From an uncultured Planctomycetaceae bacterium (GTDB lineage Bacteria > Planctomycetota > Planctomycetia > Pirellulales > Pirellulaceae), in the NCBI GenBank assembly GCA_903921945.1, contig CAIXSC010001024.1, positions 1-8,616 of the forward strand: 8,616 nucleotides of DNA, written 5' to 3'. The translations under genes and the position numbers were made by a program. Numbering within the stretch: position 1 is the stretch's first letter; the number at the start of each line of letters is the position of its first letter. Shown piece by piece: positions 6,937 through 8,616 of this stretch. The notes under the pieces are model-generated. The model did not search any database. It was not told the DNA's origin and saw only the letters and a list, made by a program, of their open reading frames with translations.

Positions 6937-8472
6937 ATGTCCTCCTCGCCTACCTGGCCAGGTTCGCCGGATTCGTCACCGCTGAAGTCGGCACTGCCGG
7001 ATTCGTCACCGCTGAAGCCGTCATCGCTGCAGTCGTCACTCTCTCGGGCATCGTCCGCTTCGCCTGGCCACCCGGCGGCGACCATCAGCCGCCGCGGCGC
7101 CGTGCAAGCCGGTTTCTCCAGCCTGTTGGGGCTAGGATTACCGGCCATCCTTGCGGGTGCTGCGTCCGGCGCGCCGACGAACAAGCCGGCCAACTCCGTT
7201 GAAAACGCGGCGGCCGGTGGCGGCACGAACGGCCAGGGGCGGCGGCCGAAGTCGATCATTCTGGTGTTCTTAACGGGCGCGGCGAGCCATCACGACACGT
7301 TCGACATGAAGCCGCACGCTCCGGATGGGATTCGTGGCGACTTCCAGCCAATCGCCACCAAGATCCCCGGCTACTCGATTTGCGAGCATCTCCCGCGGCT
7401 CGCGGCCCGCGCGGACAAGTACGCTGTTGTGCGATCGTTTTCGCATCGCGACAACAACCACTTGATGTCGACGCATTACGTGTTGACGGGGGAGTGGCAG
7501 CCGGGCGGTTTCTTCGACAAAGTCGCTTCCCGGACCGACTGGCCCAATTACGCCGGCGCGTTGGCCTACCTGCGACCGCGGACCGATGGCATTCCCAGCG
7601 GCGTCAATCTCCCGACCTTCCTTCGCGAGGGCCCGCTGACGTGGCCCGGTCAACATGCGGGCCTGCTCGGGCCAACGTACGACCCGTGGCAAATCACCAG
7701 CGACCCGAACGACCCGAAGTTCCGCGTCGACGCGTTGACGCTCGCGGCCGGCCTGACCGCCGATCGGATTGGCGAACGGCAAACATTGCTGCGGGAAATC
7801 AACCAACAGCGCGACGAGCTCGGACGGCTCGCCCAAACCCAGCGGTTGCAACGCGACCAACAATTGGCCGTGTCGATTTTGACATCGAGCGGTCTGGCAC
7901 AGGCTTTCGAACTGGATCGGGAATCGGCGGCGACGCGGGACGCTTACGGCCGCCACACGACCGGTCAATCGCTGCTGCTCGCCCGGCGACTGGTCGAGGC
8001 GGGTGTTCCGATTGTGCAGGCGAACATCGGCCGCGTGCAGAATTGGGACAACCACGGCAACATCTTTCCGACCTTGAAAGACCGGTTGCTGCCGCCGCTC
8101 GACCAGGGCGTGGCGGCGCTGCTTGATGATCTCGAATCGCGCGGGTTGCTGGACGACACATTCGTCATGATGCTGGGGGAATTCGGCCGCACGCCCAAGA
8201 TCAACAAAGAGCGGGGCCGCGATCACTGGGGTCCGTGCTTTTTTGGTTTGTTCGCGGGCGGCGGCGTTCGCCCCGGCCAAGTCATCGGCCGCTCGGATGA
8301 ACAAGGCGCATATCCGGCGACCCGCGCGTTCACGCCCGAGGACATCGGCGCGACCGTCTATCACCTGTTGGGCATTCCGTCCGGAACGGTCGTCCGCGAC
8401 CGGCTCGGCCGAGAACTGCTCCTGAATCGCGGCGACATCATCGCGCCGCTATTCAACGGCGCCGAAGCCTAA
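6937..8472 (+). CDS. DUF1501 family protein with repeat-bearing pre-Tat leader
   Basis: A 511-residue second DUF1501 protein, a divergent paralog of the one at 30-1481; its reaction is unknown. Family motifs in order: FLTGAASHHDTFDMKP (111-126), GDFQPIATKIPG (134-145), NWDNHGN (369-375), GEFGRTPKIN (414-423) and GRDHWG (427-432). D120, D123, D371, H373, D429 and H430 match the candidate metal-binding positions of the first copy. The Tat motif is SRRGAV (R52-R53) with a hydrophobic core to about residue 77. About 50 Ser/Pro-rich residues come before it, including two copies of PDSSPLK, which is unusual for a Tat n-region. The Shine-Dalgarno site fixes the start at 6937; no later start would keep the twin arginines. 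Between GRTP and GRDHWG it lacks about 6 residues present in the other copy. The gene follows the sulfotransferase by 49 bp and probably shares its transcript. No DUF1549/DUF1553 partner lies next to it. Confidence 0.93.
   Translation: MSSSPTWPGSPDSSPLKSALPDSSPLKPSSLQSSLSRASSASPGHPAATISRRGAVQAGFSSLLGLGLPAILAGAASGAPTNKPANSVENAAAGGGTNGQGRRPKSIILVFLTGAASHHDTFDMKPHAPDGIRGDFQPIATKIPGYSICEHLPRLAARADKYAVVRSFSHRDNNHLMSTHYVLTGEWQPGGFFDKVASRTDWPNYAGALAYLRPRTDGIPSGVNLPTFLREGPLTWPGQHAGLLGPTYDPWQITSDPNDPKFRVDALTLAAGLTADRIGERQTLLREINQQRDELGRLAQTQRLQRDQQLAVSILTSSGLAQAFELDRESAATRDAYGRHTTGQSLLLARRLVEAGVPIVQANIGRVQNWDNHGNIFPTLKDRLLPPLDQGVAALLDDLESRGLLDDTFVMMLGEFGRTPKINKERGRDHWGPCFFGLFAGGGVRPGQVIGRSDEQGAYPATRAFTPEDIGATVYHLLGIPSGTVVRDRLGRELLLNRGDIIAPLFNGAEA
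6966..7017 (+). repeat. 30-bp direct repeat in the DUF1501 leader
   Basis: A 22-bp identical core (GCCGGATTCGTCACCGCTGA then AG) occurs at 6966-6987 and 6996-7017, exactly 30 bp apart, so the frame is kept and PDSSPLK is encoded twice 10 residues apart. A decayed third copy may follow (CCGTCATCGCTGCAGTCG, about 7018-7035). It lies in the Ser-rich leader before the Tat motif. Confidence 0.9.
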
Positions 8473-8543
8473 TGCGAGTTCGAGCAGGGGGGCATTCCCC
8501 ACCTCTCCGGAGATGTACGCTGACGACGATGCGTAAGAGAAAT
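8473..8543. other. Non-coding stretch after the DUF1501 gene
   Basis: I see no gene or clear signal here. GGGG (8489-8492) and CCCC (8497-8500) could form a 4-bp stem around CATT, too weak and without a T-run to call a terminator. Confidence 0.4.
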
Positions 8544-8616
8544 TCGCGACGTGGTCGGTAGACTCGCGAGGTGGTGAGCAGGCTCGCGACGGGCTCACGA
8601 CAGGATCGCGACGGAC
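8544..8616. repeat. Imperfect array of about 20-bp units at the right edge
   Basis: The palindrome TCGCGA recurs at 8544, 8564, 8584 and 8606, so unit lengths are 20, 20 and 22 bp, and the fourth unit is cut by the window end. After TCGCGA the units share a G-rich run (CGTGG, GGTGG, CGGGC, CGGAC) and end in a purine-rich AGAC, AGGC or AGGA. The array is intergenic and does not keep a reading frame. Confidence 0.6.

Noticed and set aside
7270..8364. 364-codon open frame on the minus strand
   Set aside because: It is fully antisense to the right DUF1501 gene, is Arg-rich with no motif, and mirrors the same kind of antisense frame seen against the left paralog.
8487..8500. Possible terminator after the right DUF1501 gene
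   Set aside because: Only a 4-bp G/C stem with a CATT loop can form and no T-run follows.
8473..8616. Open minus-strand frame through the right-edge repeat
   Set aside because: It has no start or stop of its own within the window, crosses repeats whose period is not a multiple of 3, and has no recognisable motif.

Overview
The window looks like a chromosomal segment of a GC-rich planctomycete. The main evidence is two Tat-exported DUF1501 proteins, a family greatly expanded in Planctomycetes. A large Sulfotransf_3-type sulfotransferase and a secreted helical-repeat protein of a planctomycete-like kind agree with this. The species cannot be named from the sequence. There is no rRNA, tRNA, CRISPR array or insertion sequence in view.

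Layout from left to right: a DUF1501 protein on the minus strand (30-1481); a divergent control region; a secreted helical-repeat protein of unknown function on the plus strand (1611-2669); a 201-bp convergent spacer holding a hairpin and two unrelated short tandem arrays, with 8-bp and 7-bp units; a 915-residue GlnD-like nucleotidyltransferase on the minus strand (2871-5618); a second divergent control region; then a sulfotransferase (5724-6887) and a second DUF1501 protein (6937-8472) on the plus strand, probably co-transcribed. The last 144 bp have no convincing gene and end in an imperfect array of about 20-bp units that runs off the window.

The genes do not form one obvious pathway. The GlnD-like protein keeps the nucleotidyltransferase motif and two C-terminal ACT-like segments, but the metal-binding residues of its HD domain appear to be lost. 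It may therefore modify a PII-like partner without removing the modification, or do something else; no PII, ammonium transporter or glutamine synthetase gene is nearby. The sulfotransferase and downstream DUF1501 gene could be a functional pair, since DUF1501 is grouped with the alkaline phosphatase/sulfatase fold, but this is inference.

The most notable features are the GlnD-like protein with a degenerate HD region and the density of short repeats: two spacer arrays, a Gly/Asn linker repeat, a 30-bp repeat in the pre-Tat leader of the second DUF1501 gene, and the right-edge array.
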